Origin: Pueribacillus theae
GTDB lineage: Bacteria > Bacillota > Bacilli > Bacillales > UBA6769
Length of the DNA: 47,229 nt
Assembly (NCBI RefSeq): GCF_003097615.1
Contig: NZ_QCZG01000029.1
Coordinates: 1 to 47,229 of the forward strand
Direction of reading: 5' to 3'
Notes under the pieces: generated by a model
The model's input: only the letters and a program-made list of their open reading frames with translations
Database searches by the model: none
What the model was told of the DNA's origin: nothing
Position numbers and translations under genes: made by a program
Shown: positions 17,539 to 25,707 of the stretch, one piece after another
Position numbering within the stretch: the first letter of the stretch is position 1
Layout of the letters: every line of letters starts with the position of its first letter

Positions 17539-18744
17539 TTAAAAATCCGCTGGATCCCACGCATTGCCTTCTTTATACTTTCGTAAAATCCTTCTTGCGA
17601 TTGATTGTGTATGAACTTCATCCGGCCCGTCATAGATACGCGCATAACGCGCATTGCGGTACATTTCTTCTAATGGCGTATCTGCCGTAACCCCAAGGGC
17701 GCCATGAACCTGAATTGCCCGGTCAATGACGTTGTGAAGAACCTCAGCACCGTAAACTTTTATCATCGCAATATCGATTCTGGCATCGCTTCCTTCATCG
17801 ATTTTCTTTGCGGCTTCAAATGTCATTAATCTTGCCGCTTGGATTTCTGTCGCTGAATCCGCAATGTATTTCTGGATCATTTGTTTATCTGCTAATAATG
17901 AACCATGCGCATACCGGTTGAGCGCCCTTTCACACATTAAATCGAACGCTCTTTGGGCCTGGCCAAGCCATCGCATGCAATGATAGATTCTTCCGGGGCC
18001 CAGCCGTTTTTGTGCAATGACGAACCCTTCTCCGCGGTTGCCAATGATGTTTTCTTTCGGAACTCTGACGTTTGTCAGCCGTATTTCTGGATGGTTTCCG
18101 AATTCGCCAATTGTCGGAACGATCCTGACGATTTCATAGCCAGGCGAATCTGTAGGCACGATAATCATGGAAGCCCTTTTATGCGGAGGCGCATCAGGTT
18201 CAGTCACACAAAACATTGTTGTAAATGCAGCTTTATCAGCGTTTGTCGTAAACCATTTATGCGCGTTGATCACCCATTCATTCCCGTCCAAAACAGCGGT
18301 GGATTGAATTAATGTCGGATCTGAACCAGCCACTTCAGGCTCCGTCAGCCCGACAGAAGGGCTGATTTCCCCTCTTACCATCGGATAGAGCCATTTTTCT
18401 TTTTGTTCTTCGGTCCCAAATAAATGCAGCATCGTAGCATCTTGCGCCGTATGTGTTCCCAAGGCAACCATCGCTGCTTGTGAACGCCCAATAATCTCAT
18501 TAATATACACATAATCCATGAAAGGGAGCCCGCCGCCTCCAATTTCTTTCGGCAGACCCAAAGCCCAAAGCCCTTCATCTTTCGCTTTTTGCTGTACGTT
18601 CCTTAAAATTTCTATACCTTCAGGCCCGTATTTCCCGATTTTCTTCTCGTTAGGGATAACTTCATTATCTATAAATTCGCGAACTTTTTTCCTTAATTCC
18701 TTCACTCTCGGACTCATTTGAAACTGAGAGGATTGGACTGTCAT
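17539..18744 (-). CDS. Acyl-CoA dehydrogenase, ACAD10/11 type
   Basis: 401-aa FAD enzyme. Signatures are GLTEPEVAGSDPT, WVINAHKWFTTNAD, QVHGALGV and the C-terminal YARIYDGPDEVHTQ. The DGPDEVH motif is the mark of the ACAD10/ACAD11 branch; at the usual catalytic Glu position (YEG in medium-chain enzymes) it has Asp, about D372. In ACAD10/11 and LvaC this fold is linked to conversion of a phosphorylated 4-hydroxyacyl-CoA to an enoyl-CoA. ATG 18744 is preceded by GGAGGC. It sits between the small helical protein and the second kinase in one transcript. An ordinary oxidative role on branched substrates is the alternative. Confidence 0.88.
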   Translation of the reverse strand: MTVQSSQFQMSPRVKELRKKVREFIDNEVIPNEKKIGKYGPEGIEILRNVQQKAKDEGLWALGLPKEIGGGGLPFMDYVYINEIIGRSQAAMVALGTHTAQDATMLHLFGTEEQKEKWLYPMVRGEISPSVGLTEPEVAGSDPTLIQSTAVLDGNEWVINAHKWFTTNADKAAFTTMFCVTEPDAPPHKRASMIIVPTDSPGYEIVRIVPTIGEFGNHPEIRLTNVRVPKENIIGNRGEGFVIAQKRLGPGRIYHCMRWLGQAQRAFDLMCERALNRYAHGSLLADKQMIQKYIADSATEIQAARLMTFEAAKKIDEGSDARIDIAMIKVYGAEVLHNVIDRAIQVHGALGVTADTPLEEMYRNARYARIYDGPDEVHTQSIARRILRKYKEGNAWDPADF

Positions 18745-18817
18745 GATATAAAGCCTCCTTCAAATTTTATTTTTAAATTCCAAAATTTCAGAAAATAATA
18801 TGTGGAATGTTCACTTT

Positions 18818-19270
18818 TTAGCTGACAAGCGCCATTTCAATATTTAATTGCTTTCTCATTAATTTACGAACAGCGGAAATATAACCAGATGTACGGCTAT
18901 GGTCTTCATAGAGACATGTAATGAACTTACTTGTAAGCCCATTTAATTCTTCCCATGTTTCTTTTATCTCTTGATTCGCTTTAATAGAGTTAAGCTGATT
19001 TTGAAATTCCTTCACTTTACGATTTAAGTTTGTATCTTGTAAGCTATTGTCTTGCGAAACCCGCTCAAATAGAACATCTAATTCTTTAACAAATAAATCA
19101 ATTACTTCCTTATACGGATCTAAATTCTGCCTTGTATTAGCATTGACATTTTTCAAAACAGAGATCATTGCGATCGCCTGCTCTCTGGCCATCCCGTTAT
19201 TTAAAGACGGAATGATCTCGTTTTTAATGACCTGATTTACTAGATGAATCGTGTATTCTTTATCAAACAA
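18818..19270 (-). CDS. Small helical protein beside the kinase, LvaB-like candidate
   Basis: 150 aa, predicted almost wholly helical, with no signal peptide or membrane segment. The pattern of acidic and hydrophobic residues around VNQVIKNEIIPSLNN and AIAMISVLKNVNANTR resembles the small DUF6285-type proteins encoded next to APH-fold kinases in actinobacteria and proteobacteria. In Pseudomonas LvaB, a small protein at this position, is needed for LvaA kinase activity. The assignment here rests on position and general pattern, not on a clear motif. It starts 9 nt after the kinase stop, so co-translation is likely. AAATGATCACCTC-type sequence on the plus strand gives GAGGTGATC as ribosome site. 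Confidence 0.6.
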   Translation of the reverse strand: MFDKEYTIHLVNQVIKNEIIPSLNNGMAREQAIAMISVLKNVNANTRQNLDPYKEVIDLFVKELDVLFERVSQDNSLQDTNLNRKVKEFQNQLNSIKANQEIKETWEELNGLTSKFITCLYEDHSRTSGYISAVRKLMRKQLNIEMALVS

Positions 19271-19279
19271 ATGATCACC

Positions 19280-20320
19280 TCAATAGCCCAAAAGCTCTGC
19301 CAGCATATTTTTCATCAATGTTAATCGGTAGCCCTGTCTTGACATTCTTAAATCTGTTGACATTTCTCTTACAAAGGCATGAGCTGCAGATAAAGAAATA
19401 AGCAAAAATCTGAATTGATGATACACCTCATAATAATAAATATCCTCATCCGTAAAATCGATATTCGATTGTTCTCTATATGAGGAAAGGAAGCGATCCC
19501 GTTCAAGTAAATAACAGACTAAAGGCGAATCCATTCGATTGGGCTTTGCGCAAACATAGGCAAGGTCCATTCTCGGATCGCCGATCTCTGCAGCTTCCCA
19601 GTCCAAAATGCCTGAAATATGGTCATCTTTATAAAGGAGGTTGCCTGTCCGGTAATCATTATGGATGATCGATAACGGAACAGGGTTTGGCTTATTATGT
19701 TTAAGCCATTCCATGGCATCTGTAATCACCGGATCATCATAAAACTTATAGGCCAAATACCGATCTTCCAAGTCTTTAATCTTTTCATCTAAATAAGTTA
19801 TGAAATCCGGCTCATTAGCCGAGGGCTCAAATCCTATTGATTTATAATCAAATGTATGTAAATCAACCAAATAACGAACAAATTCTCCTGTAATATTTTT
19901 ACTTTTTGCCGCTTCGGCAAAAAATTTCCTCCCTTCTTTTGACCAAGGAACATAACTCTTGCCTTCCAGTTTTTCCATGACAAAAAATTCACCGTTTAAC
20001 ACACTCTCATCTTTTTCATATGAATAAACCTTTGGCACTGGCAAGCTAGTGTTTTCGCTTAACATGGCCAGCATTTTATATTGAGGAAATAAATTTTTAT
20101 TTTTCGCCATTAATCCGTCCTTTTTCACTTTACGGACAACAAAATCTTTCGTTTTTTTCTGGTTGTTTTCCTCCCAACAAATGGTAAACATAAAGGTTTC
20201 ATCAGACCATCCTCCAGATGGCTGGGAAAAATCAGTAAGTTCAATTTCCTTCCGTTTCACGATATGTTTAGCGATATAGTCGCTTAGCTTCGCTTGTAAA
20301 TCATCCGTCTCTAAAGCCAT
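19280..20320 (-). CDS. APH-fold acyl-CoA-associated kinase (LvaA-like), first copy
   Basis: 346 aa. The catalytic loop SIIHNDYRTGNLLY gives D222 and N227, and ILDWEAAEIGDPRMDLAYV gives the metal-binding D240. QPSGGWSDETFMF is the nucleotide loop, VVRKVKKDGL contains the ATP-binding Lys, and FFVMEKLEG is the hinge. The kinase fold is certain; the substrate is inferred from neighbours. It is followed by the small helical protein and an ACAD10/11-type dehydrogenase, the same order as lvaA-lvaB-lvaC. ATG 20320 is chosen for AAAGGGTG seven nt upstream; an upstream in-frame ATG at 20386 falls in the hairpin 20367-20423. Confidence 0.82.
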   Translation of the reverse strand: MALETDDLQAKLSDYIAKHIVKRKEIELTDFSQPSGGWSDETFMFTICWEENNQKKTKDFVVRKVKKDGLMAKNKNLFPQYKMLAMLSENTSLPVPKVYSYEKDESVLNGEFFVMEKLEGKSYVPWSKEGRKFFAEAAKSKNITGEFVRYLVDLHTFDYKSIGFEPSANEPDFITYLDEKIKDLEDRYLAYKFYDDPVITDAMEWLKHNKPNPVPLSIIHNDYRTGNLLYKDDHISGILDWEAAEIGDPRMDLAYVCAKPNRMDSPLVCYLLERDRFLSSYREQSNIDFTDEDIYYYEVYHQFRFLLISLSAAHAFVREMSTDLRMSRQGYRLTLMKNMLAELLGY

Positions 20321-20366
20321 TTCTATACACCCTTTGTCATGCTTTAAATAGCTATTAGCCAAGTGT

Positions 20367-20423
20367 GGGATTCCTTTTCTATCCATGTAAATTTGTCGCT
20401 ATGATAGATATGCAAGGAATCCC
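20367..20423. other. Long inverted repeat in the leader of the first kinase gene
   Basis: GGGATTCCTT (20367-20376) and AAGGAATCCC (20414-20423) are perfect complements, and an inner CTATC/GATAG pair extends the stem. There is no T-run on either strand. It lies in the 155-nt gap between the isomerase and kinase genes. It could be an RNA processing or stability element, or a short extragenic repeat. Confidence 0.5.
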
Positions 20424-20475
20424 GTTTCATTACATTAATTTGCCCATTTCGTTTTCAGTAAATAGTTAAGTAGTT

Positions 20476-21252
20476 TTACTTTCCAGTAAAGTTTGGATTA
20501 CGCTTTTCCATAAAGGCTGTCACGCCTTCTTTCGTATCATTCGTTTGAAACATTAAAGACTGGATGATATTCTCTTGCATCATGCTCGTTTCAAAAGATA
20601 GCTCGTTCGCACGATTTGTCTGGTATTTAACAAATTGATTGGCAATGGGCGGCCCGTCAATAATAAATTGAGCAAAATCAGCGGCTTCCGCTACAACATC
20701 AGTTTCCGCAATTCGATTAATGACACCTCTTGTATACGCTTCTTCAGCTGATATATTTTTACCTGAAGAAATCCATTCTTTAGCAATCGGCAGCGGCACG
20801 CGTTCTGTCAGTAGCTTAATCAACCCCAAATCAGGAACTAACCCAATATTTTTAAAGCTTGAAACAAATTTTGCGCCGCGATCAGATATGATAAAATCCG
20901 ATGCTAACGCAAGGCTGAAGCCTGCCCCTGCTGCATAGCCGCGGACCGCACTAACGACATATTTATCCAAGTCTACAATTGTTTTTGTTAAAGCGGAGGT
21001 TTCTTTTATGGAAGACAAAGTTTGGGCCGGGCCCATTTTCCCTCCCATATTTCCGATATCGCCGCCCGAACAAAATGATTTTCCTTCACCTGACAAAATA
21101 ATTGCCCTTATTTCTTCATCCGCTTCCGCATCCTTTAAAGCGCGGATTAAAAAGGTGACAAGCTCTTTCGAAAGCGCATTTAGCTTGTCAGGCCGGTTCA
21201 TCGTTAAATAGGCAATGCCATTTTCTTTCTGGACCTTTAATAGGTCTGACAT
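20476..21252 (-). CDS. Enoyl-CoA isomerase-like crotonase (PaaG type)
   Basis: 258 aa, crotonase fold. The oxyanion residues are visible in GKSFCSGGDIGNMGG and AAGAGFSLALASD. Both catalytic glutamates of true hydratases are missing: the GGCELA position is Ser (GFSLA) and the QPE position is Phe (FVSSF). Instead NIGLVPDLGL keeps the Asp after VP that serves as base in PaaG-type and 3,2-enoyl-CoA isomerases. It is therefore more likely an isomerase than a hydratase. ATG 21252 has GAGGTGG at good spacing; an upstream GTG at 21261 is too close to that site. A 156-bp repeat element lies just upstream. Confidence 0.85.
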   Translation of the reverse strand: MSDLLKVQKENGIAYLTMNRPDKLNALSKELVTFLIRALKDAEADEEIRAIILSGEGKSFCSGGDIGNMGGKMGPAQTLSSIKETSALTKTIVDLDKYVVSAVRGYAAGAGFSLALASDFIISDRGAKFVSSFKNIGLVPDLGLIKLLTERVPLPIAKEWISSGKNISAEEAYTRGVINRIAETDVVAEAADFAQFIIDGPPIANQFVKYQTNRANELSFETSMMQENIIQSLMFQTNDTKEGVTAFMEKRNPNFTGK

Positions 21253-21280
21253 GCACTCCACCTCTTTCTATTAATGAGGA

Positions 21281-21436
21281 TGTTCAAAAAGTCCGGAGGC
21301 TTACAGGAGGTAAGTCAGTTCGACGTTATCACAGGACGTGATGCCTTTAATCGAACTTCGTTAATAGGCTGCGAATCTCTACGTCAGCTTGCTCTTCCTC
21401 GACCTCCTTGCCTCTCGTTGTCCTCCTTTTTGAACA
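21281..21436. repeat. 156-bp element with inverted ends (MITE-like or extragenic repeat)
   Basis: The left end TGTTCAAAAAG-tcc-GGAGG is the complement of the right end CCTCCTTTTTGAACA. An inner pair AGTTCGA/TCGAACT encloses a smaller TTATCAC/GTGAT hairpin. The stretch codes for nothing and exactly fills the gap between the two crotonase genes, which elsewhere in the cluster is 70-150 nt. I recall similar TTCAAAAAG-ended units in Bacillaceae genomes, but copy number cannot be checked here. Confidence 0.65.
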
Positions 21437-21456
21437 CGAACTTTACGTAATTTTAA

Positions 21457-22227
21457 TTATTCGTGAGTAAATACCGGTTTGCGTTTTTCAACAAAAGCGC
21501 TTATCCCTTCTTTTGCGTCTTTTGTTTCAAAAAGCTCCGAAAATAATTGCCTTTCAATCACCAATCCTTCATCGAGAGGGAGTTCACTTCCTTCGTTAAC
21601 GAGGCGTTTAATTCGGCTTAATGCTTGCAGGGAATGGTTTGCTACTTTTTCTGCGAGTTGAATAGCCGCTTTCATCCCTTCGCCTTTTGGCACAACTTTA
21701 CTAATCATATTTAATTGAAGCGCTTCTTCTGCCGGAATATGATCTCCGGTAAACATGAGCTCCTTCGCTTTTGAAGGCCCGACAATTCTTGGAAGCCTTT
21801 GCGTTCCTCCTCCTCCCGGCAGCAGGCCAAGCTTCACTTCAGGCAATCCGAATTTGGCATGTTCTTCGGCAATGCGTATATCGCACGTTAATGCCAGCTC
21901 AAGGCCTCCTCCAAGAGCATAGCCGTTTATTAAAGCAATCGTTGGCTTTGGAATGCTTTCGATAAAATTAAAAACATTCTCCTCTTCAACCGGCTTATTT
22001 TTGTGCGGATTGCCGCTTTCATTAAATTCTTTAATATCTGCGCCTGCCATGAAAGCCCGTTCTCCCGCACCGGTTAAAATGATGGCGACAACTTCATGAT
22101 CCGCTTTTAAATCTTTAAAAGCTTCCAAAAGCTCTGTTCTAACTTGATCCCCAAGTGCATTCATTGGAGGGTTGTCGATAACAACAGTAGCGATGCCGTT
22201 ATTTTTTGTGACCGATATTTTCTCCAT
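21457..22227 (-). CDS. Enoyl-CoA hydratase (canonical crotonase)
   Basis: 256 aa. ERAFMAGADIKEF gives the first oxyanion residue, and GYALGGGLELALTCD and AKFGLPEVKLGLLPGGGGTQRL carry both catalytic glutamates. This is the standard hydratase of beta-oxidation, adding water to 2-enoyl-CoA. AAGGAGATTTTTA precedes ATG 22227. Together with the isomerase-like paralogue it would process the enoyl-CoA made by the kinase/dehydrogenase module. No 3-hydroxyacyl-CoA dehydrogenase of the FadB type is in the cluster; one of the SDRs may fill that step. Confidence 0.92.
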   Translation of the reverse strand: MEKISVTKNNGIATVVIDNPPMNALGDQVRTELLEAFKDLKADHEVVAIILTGAGERAFMAGADIKEFNESGNPHKNKPVEEENVFNFIESIPKPTIALINGYALGGGLELALTCDIRIAEEHAKFGLPEVKLGLLPGGGGTQRLPRIVGPSKAKELMFTGDHIPAEEALQLNMISKVVPKGEGMKAAIQLAEKVANHSLQALSRIKRLVNEGSELPLDEGLVIERQLFSELFETKDAKEGISAFVEKRKPVFTHE

Positions 22228-22281
22228 TAAAAATCTCCTTTCTTCCTTTTCATTTCTACGTCTCTATTCTACCATTTATTT

Positions 22282-22297
22282 AATATTTACAAATATT
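22282..22297. promoter_or_regulatory. AT-rich palindrome upstream of the enoyl-CoA hydratase gene
   Basis: AATATTT-ac-AAATATT is a perfect 16-bp palindrome 55-70 nt before the hydratase start. It could be an operator for an internal promoter, but its AT content makes a chance origin quite possible. Confidence 0.3.
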
Positions 22298-22306
22298 TAG
22301 AAGAAA

Positions 22307-22335
22307 ATTAACATTCCATTCAAGCCTATGTTAAT
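22307..22335 (-). terminator. Weak terminator-like hairpin after the acyl-CoA synthetase
   Basis: ATTAACAT (22307-22314) and ATGTTAAT (22328-22335) form a perfect 8-bp AT-rich stem overlapping the synthetase stop codon. On the minus strand TTTTCTTC follows. It may cause partial termination inside the cluster. Confidence 0.35.
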
Positions 22336-23953
22336 GTTTTACACGGTTTTTTCTAAGCAGGTAACGCTGAATTTTTCCACTTTGGGTTTTTGGAAGGCTT
22401 TCAATAAACTCTACTTCTCTAGGATATTGGTGTTTTGATAATTTTTTCTTTACAAATTCACTTAATTCCTGGCTTAATTCCTTAGACGGCTCAAAGGAAT
22501 GGTTCAATACAACAAAGGCTTTTACAATCTCGCCTTTTGTTTCATCAGGCTTCCCGATGACAGCCGTTTCCATCACTGCAGGATGTTCCATTAAGCAATC
22601 TTCAACCTCTGTCGGTCCAATCCGGTACCCTGCACTCATGATAACATCATCCGCCCTTCCTTGGAACCAGAAGTAGCCTTCTTCATCTTGCCGGGCAAGG
22701 TCACCTGTAAGGAACCATTTCCCGAGTTTTTTTTCTGAAGTTTTTTCGGGTTTGTTCCAATAGCCCATAAAGTCGAAAGCGCCGTCTGACATATCGATGG
22801 CAATTTGGCCGGTTTCCCCCTGCTTTACTTCGTTCCCTTCACTGTCAATAAGCCCTATTTTATAGCTCGGTATCGGCAGTCCCATGGAACCTGGTTTTAT
22901 CTTCATATCTGTACAATTGTAGTTATTTACGATCATTCCGGCTTCTGTCGCCCCGTAATGATCATAAATGGCTCTTCCAAAATTCTTTTCAAAAAAACGA
23001 ACGACCTCACCGTTTAACGGTTCGCCGGCACTGCTGAATTTCTTTACTTTCAGATCATATTTCTTTAGAAGATCCGAGCCTGCTGCCATCATCATTCTGT
23101 ATGCAGTCGGGGCATACGTAAAATTTGTCACTTTATATTTTTCCAATAATTCGTAAACCTTTTCTACTTCAAAAGGCCCTTTGTAAACGACGATCGATAC
23201 ACCAAGGCTCAATGGCGCGAAAACACAAGCCATTAATCCATAAGACCAACCCATATCAGCGCCGCCAAAAAATATATCATCTTCTTCAATGTCGAGGGCG
23301 TATTTCATATAGGGATAGAGAGTGACAATGCTTTTGTGCCCGCTTGCCGCGCCTTTAGGGAGCCCGGTCGTTCCGGAAGTAAATTGAATCACGCTTGGAT
23401 CCTTTTCACCTGTTGGCTCAAGAATAAAATCTGCGGGGAATGAATCCACAAACTCCCAAAATGTCTCTCCGCTGCTCGTTAAACCGTCGGTCAAAAGAGT
23501 TTGAAAGGTGGCACTCTCATCATCAAGCTTGCTTGCCTGTTCTTGATTTGTCAGTAAAAGGCTAATGCCAGCCTCGTTTACACGATGCATAATCGCATCA
23601 CGTGCAAAAGCTGTAAATAATGGAACATAAACGGCCCCTATCTTCCATGTCGCTAAAACACCTATAATGAGCTCCATGTCTTTCCCTAGCAGGCCTGCCA
23701 CCCGATCCCCTTTTTTAATGCCGAGAGACTTGAGCACATGAGCCATTTGATTTGATTTATCTTTAAGCTGTTTATACGTCCAGGTTTGAGTAGCTCCTTC
23801 CCGATCTTCCCAATGAATGGCGATCCGATTCGGATCGTCTGCCCAGCGGTCGCAAACCATATTAGCCATGTTTATAGGTTCGCCAGGACTCCAATTAAAG
23901 AAGCTGTACACATTTTCCCAAGAAAAGTTCTCTACAAGTTCTTTATAGTTCAT
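22331..23953 (-). CDS. Acetyl/acyl-CoA synthetase, AMP-forming
   Basis: 540 aa. The fold and motifs are those of AcsA-like and medium-chain acyl-CoA synthetases: ATP loop QFTSGTTGLPKGA, GGADMGWSYGL typical of the acetyl-CoA synthetase branch, YGATEAG (A5), WFLTGDLARQDEEGYFWFQGRADDV (A7/A8), and the C-terminal catalytic Lys in SLPKTQSGKIQR. The N-terminal FSWENVYSFFNWSPGEPINMANMVCDRW fits propionyl/medium-chain synthetases rather than housekeeping AcsA. ATG 23953 has GGGG eight nt upstream; starts at 23959 and 23962 are too close to it. It may activate the pathway's starting acid, as LvaE does, but a salvage role on acetate or propionate is possible. Confidence 0.88.
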   Translation of the reverse strand: MNYKELVENFSWENVYSFFNWSPGEPINMANMVCDRWADDPNRIAIHWEDREGATQTWTYKQLKDKSNQMAHVLKSLGIKKGDRVAGLLGKDMELIIGVLATWKIGAVYVPLFTAFARDAIMHRVNEAGISLLLTNQEQASKLDDESATFQTLLTDGLTSSGETFWEFVDSFPADFILEPTGEKDPSVIQFTSGTTGLPKGAASGHKSIVTLYPYMKYALDIEEDDIFFGGADMGWSYGLMACVFAPLSLGVSIVVYKGPFEVEKVYELLEKYKVTNFTYAPTAYRMMMAAGSDLLKKYDLKVKKFSSAGEPLNGEVVRFFEKNFGRAIYDHYGATEAGMIVNNYNCTDMKIKPGSMGLPIPSYKIGLIDSEGNEVKQGETGQIAIDMSDGAFDFMGYWNKPEKTSEKKLGKWFLTGDLARQDEEGYFWFQGRADDVIMSAGYRIGPTEVEDCLMEHPAVMETAVIGKPDETKGEIVKAFVVLNHSFEPSKELSQELSEFVKKKLSKHQYPREVEFIESLPKTQSGKIQRYLLRKNRVKH

Positions 23954-24059
23954 TTGCATCACCCCGATAAGTTTTTAAAAGAATTTTCCATGGATTTTGC
24001 TGATCGGATCACGCTGACCAAGCTATTTTTTCAATATTACATCTCTCCAAGGTAAGCGT

Positions 24060-25634
24060 TTACAACTTTTCTGTATCAAGTGCTTCTCTTGCTTCTTTTT
24101 GAAGCACATACTTTAAAACTTTACCGGAAGCGTTGCGGGGCAGCTCATCTATAAATTCAACATATTTTGGCTTTTTATAGGATGCTAGATTTTGCTGGCA
24201 ATACTCAATAATTTGTTCCGCTGTTAATCTTTTATCTGGTTTCAATACAACGACAGCTTTAACACTCTCACCCCAGTCTTTATCAGGAACTCCAATGACT
24301 GCACATTCTAAAATTTCTGGCAATTGATAAAGCACTTCTTCAATCTCCGCAGGGTAAATATTTTCACCGCCGCTAATAATCATGTTTTTCTTCCGATCAA
24401 CGACATAAATAAAACCTTCTTCATCCCTTTTAACTAAATCTCCGCTGTGAAACCATCCGCCTTTGAATGCTTCTTCTGTCGCTTCAGGGTTTTTATAGTA
24501 TTCTTTCATTACCGTTGGACCGCGGTAAACAATCTCACCGACTTCCCCGACGCTGACGTCATTCATATTTTCGTCTACAATTCTCGTTTCAACATTGATC
24601 ATGGATTTTCCGACTGAAGTGGTTTTTCTTAATGTGTCTTCTCCTTTTAAATAAGTAGTAGAAGCTGTTGTTTCCGTTTGGCCAAAAGTGTCACTCAGTT
24701 TCGCATTCGGAAAGCTCTTTAATATTCGCTTTTTTAGTTCCAATGGAGTAATTGCAGCACCTGTCGAACAAGTGGTAACAGAAGACAGATCATACTTATT
24801 AAAATTAGGAACTTGGAAAAGGAAATTCCACATAGCCGGAACGAGGAAAAATGAATTGACTTGTTCTTTTTCAACAGACTCGAGCAATTTTACCGGATTA
24901 AATTCCCGCAACAGAACGGTTGTACCGTTAGCCAGGCACGACATGATAATAAGATTAAGACCTGCAATATGAAATAATGGCACACAAATTAATTGCTTTT
25001 GGTATAAGTCTGTTTTTCCTTCAAACATGATATTTTGCAGGTTCAAACAAATATTTTTGTGTGTTAAAACGGCTCCTTTTGGCCGGCCGGTTGTGCCTGA
25101 AGTGTATACTATAAAAGCTGCGTCCTCATCAACCAAGCTCTCGCAAGGGTGATATGCTGCTGCCGTCTCATAGATAGACTCATAGTTTACAAATTCTTGG
25201 TGAAGCTGCTCTGTGCCAACAACAATGATTTGTTCCAGCTTAGGCAATTTGTCCCTAATTGAAAGAATCATTTCTTCATACTCTTCATCAATAAACAGCA
25301 ATTTAGAATCTGAGTTCTCTACAATATATCTGACTTCTTCTCTTTGCAGCCGAAAATTCACCGGTACGCCAACACCACCAGACAATGCAATCCCAAAGAC
25401 AATTTCTATAAATTCAATCGAATTTTTCATCATGAAGGCAACCTTGTCATCGCGGCCGATTCCTTGCATCTGGAGCCATCCTGCCAAATGCGAAGCCCTA
25501 TGATCCATTTTTTCATAAGTGACTCTCTCATCCTCAAAAATATAGGCTTCCATTTCCGGTGTCTTATGGACCGTGCGCTTTAAAATTTCACCAACGAGAA
25601 GCTGTCTAGATAAATGTAAAGAAGAGCTGGTCAT
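24060..25634 (-). CDS. Long-chain fatty acid/acyl-CoA ligase, FadD-like
   Basis: 524 aa. Motifs in order: ATP loop IVYTSGTTGRPKGAVLTHKN, FHIAGLN, DTFGQTETTAS (A5), GWFHSGDLVKRDEEGFIYVVDRKKNMIISGGENIYPAEIE (A7-A8, diagnostic part GENIYPAEIE) and LPRNASGKVLK with the catalytic Lys. This fits the FadD13/menE-like subgroup of fatty-acyl-CoA ligases. AAGGAGG lies 9 nt before ATG 25634. It is one of two acid-activating enzymes in the cluster, so the pathway probably accepts more than one free acid. Confidence 0.9.
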   Translation of the reverse strand: MTSSSLHLSRQLLVGEILKRTVHKTPEMEAYIFEDERVTYEKMDHRASHLAGWLQMQGIGRDDKVAFMMKNSIEFIEIVFGIALSGGVGVPVNFRLQREEVRYIVENSDSKLLFIDEEYEEMILSIRDKLPKLEQIIVVGTEQLHQEFVNYESIYETAAAYHPCESLVDEDAAFIVYTSGTTGRPKGAVLTHKNICLNLQNIMFEGKTDLYQKQLICVPLFHIAGLNLIIMSCLANGTTVLLREFNPVKLLESVEKEQVNSFFLVPAMWNFLFQVPNFNKYDLSSVTTCSTGAAITPLELKKRILKSFPNAKLSDTFGQTETTASTTYLKGEDTLRKTTSVGKSMINVETRIVDENMNDVSVGEVGEIVYRGPTVMKEYYKNPEATEEAFKGGWFHSGDLVKRDEEGFIYVVDRKKNMIISGGENIYPAEIEEVLYQLPEILECAVIGVPDKDWGESVKAVVVLKPDKRLTAEQIIEYCQQNLASYKKPKYVEFIDELPRNASGKVLKYVLQKEAREALDTEKL

Positions 25635-25662
25635 TATTAAAAACCTCCTTAATTTTATTCTG

Positions 25663-25681
25663 AAAACAGCCAGGATGGCTG
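25663..25681 (-). terminator. Small hairpin with short T-run between SDR and ligase genes
   Basis: CAGCC and GGCTG form a 5-bp stem with a 5-nt loop, followed on the minus strand by TTTT. It is too short for strong termination and may only tune expression of the downstream genes. Confidence 0.3.
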
Positions 25682-25707
25682 AAATTGCCGCATTGATTTA
25701 TTTATGA

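Noticed and set aside
16456-20320. APH-fold genes as aminoglycoside resistance
   Set aside because: Both are embedded in an acyl-CoA operon and carry the ACAD10/11-type kinase context; nothing suggests a resistance cassette.
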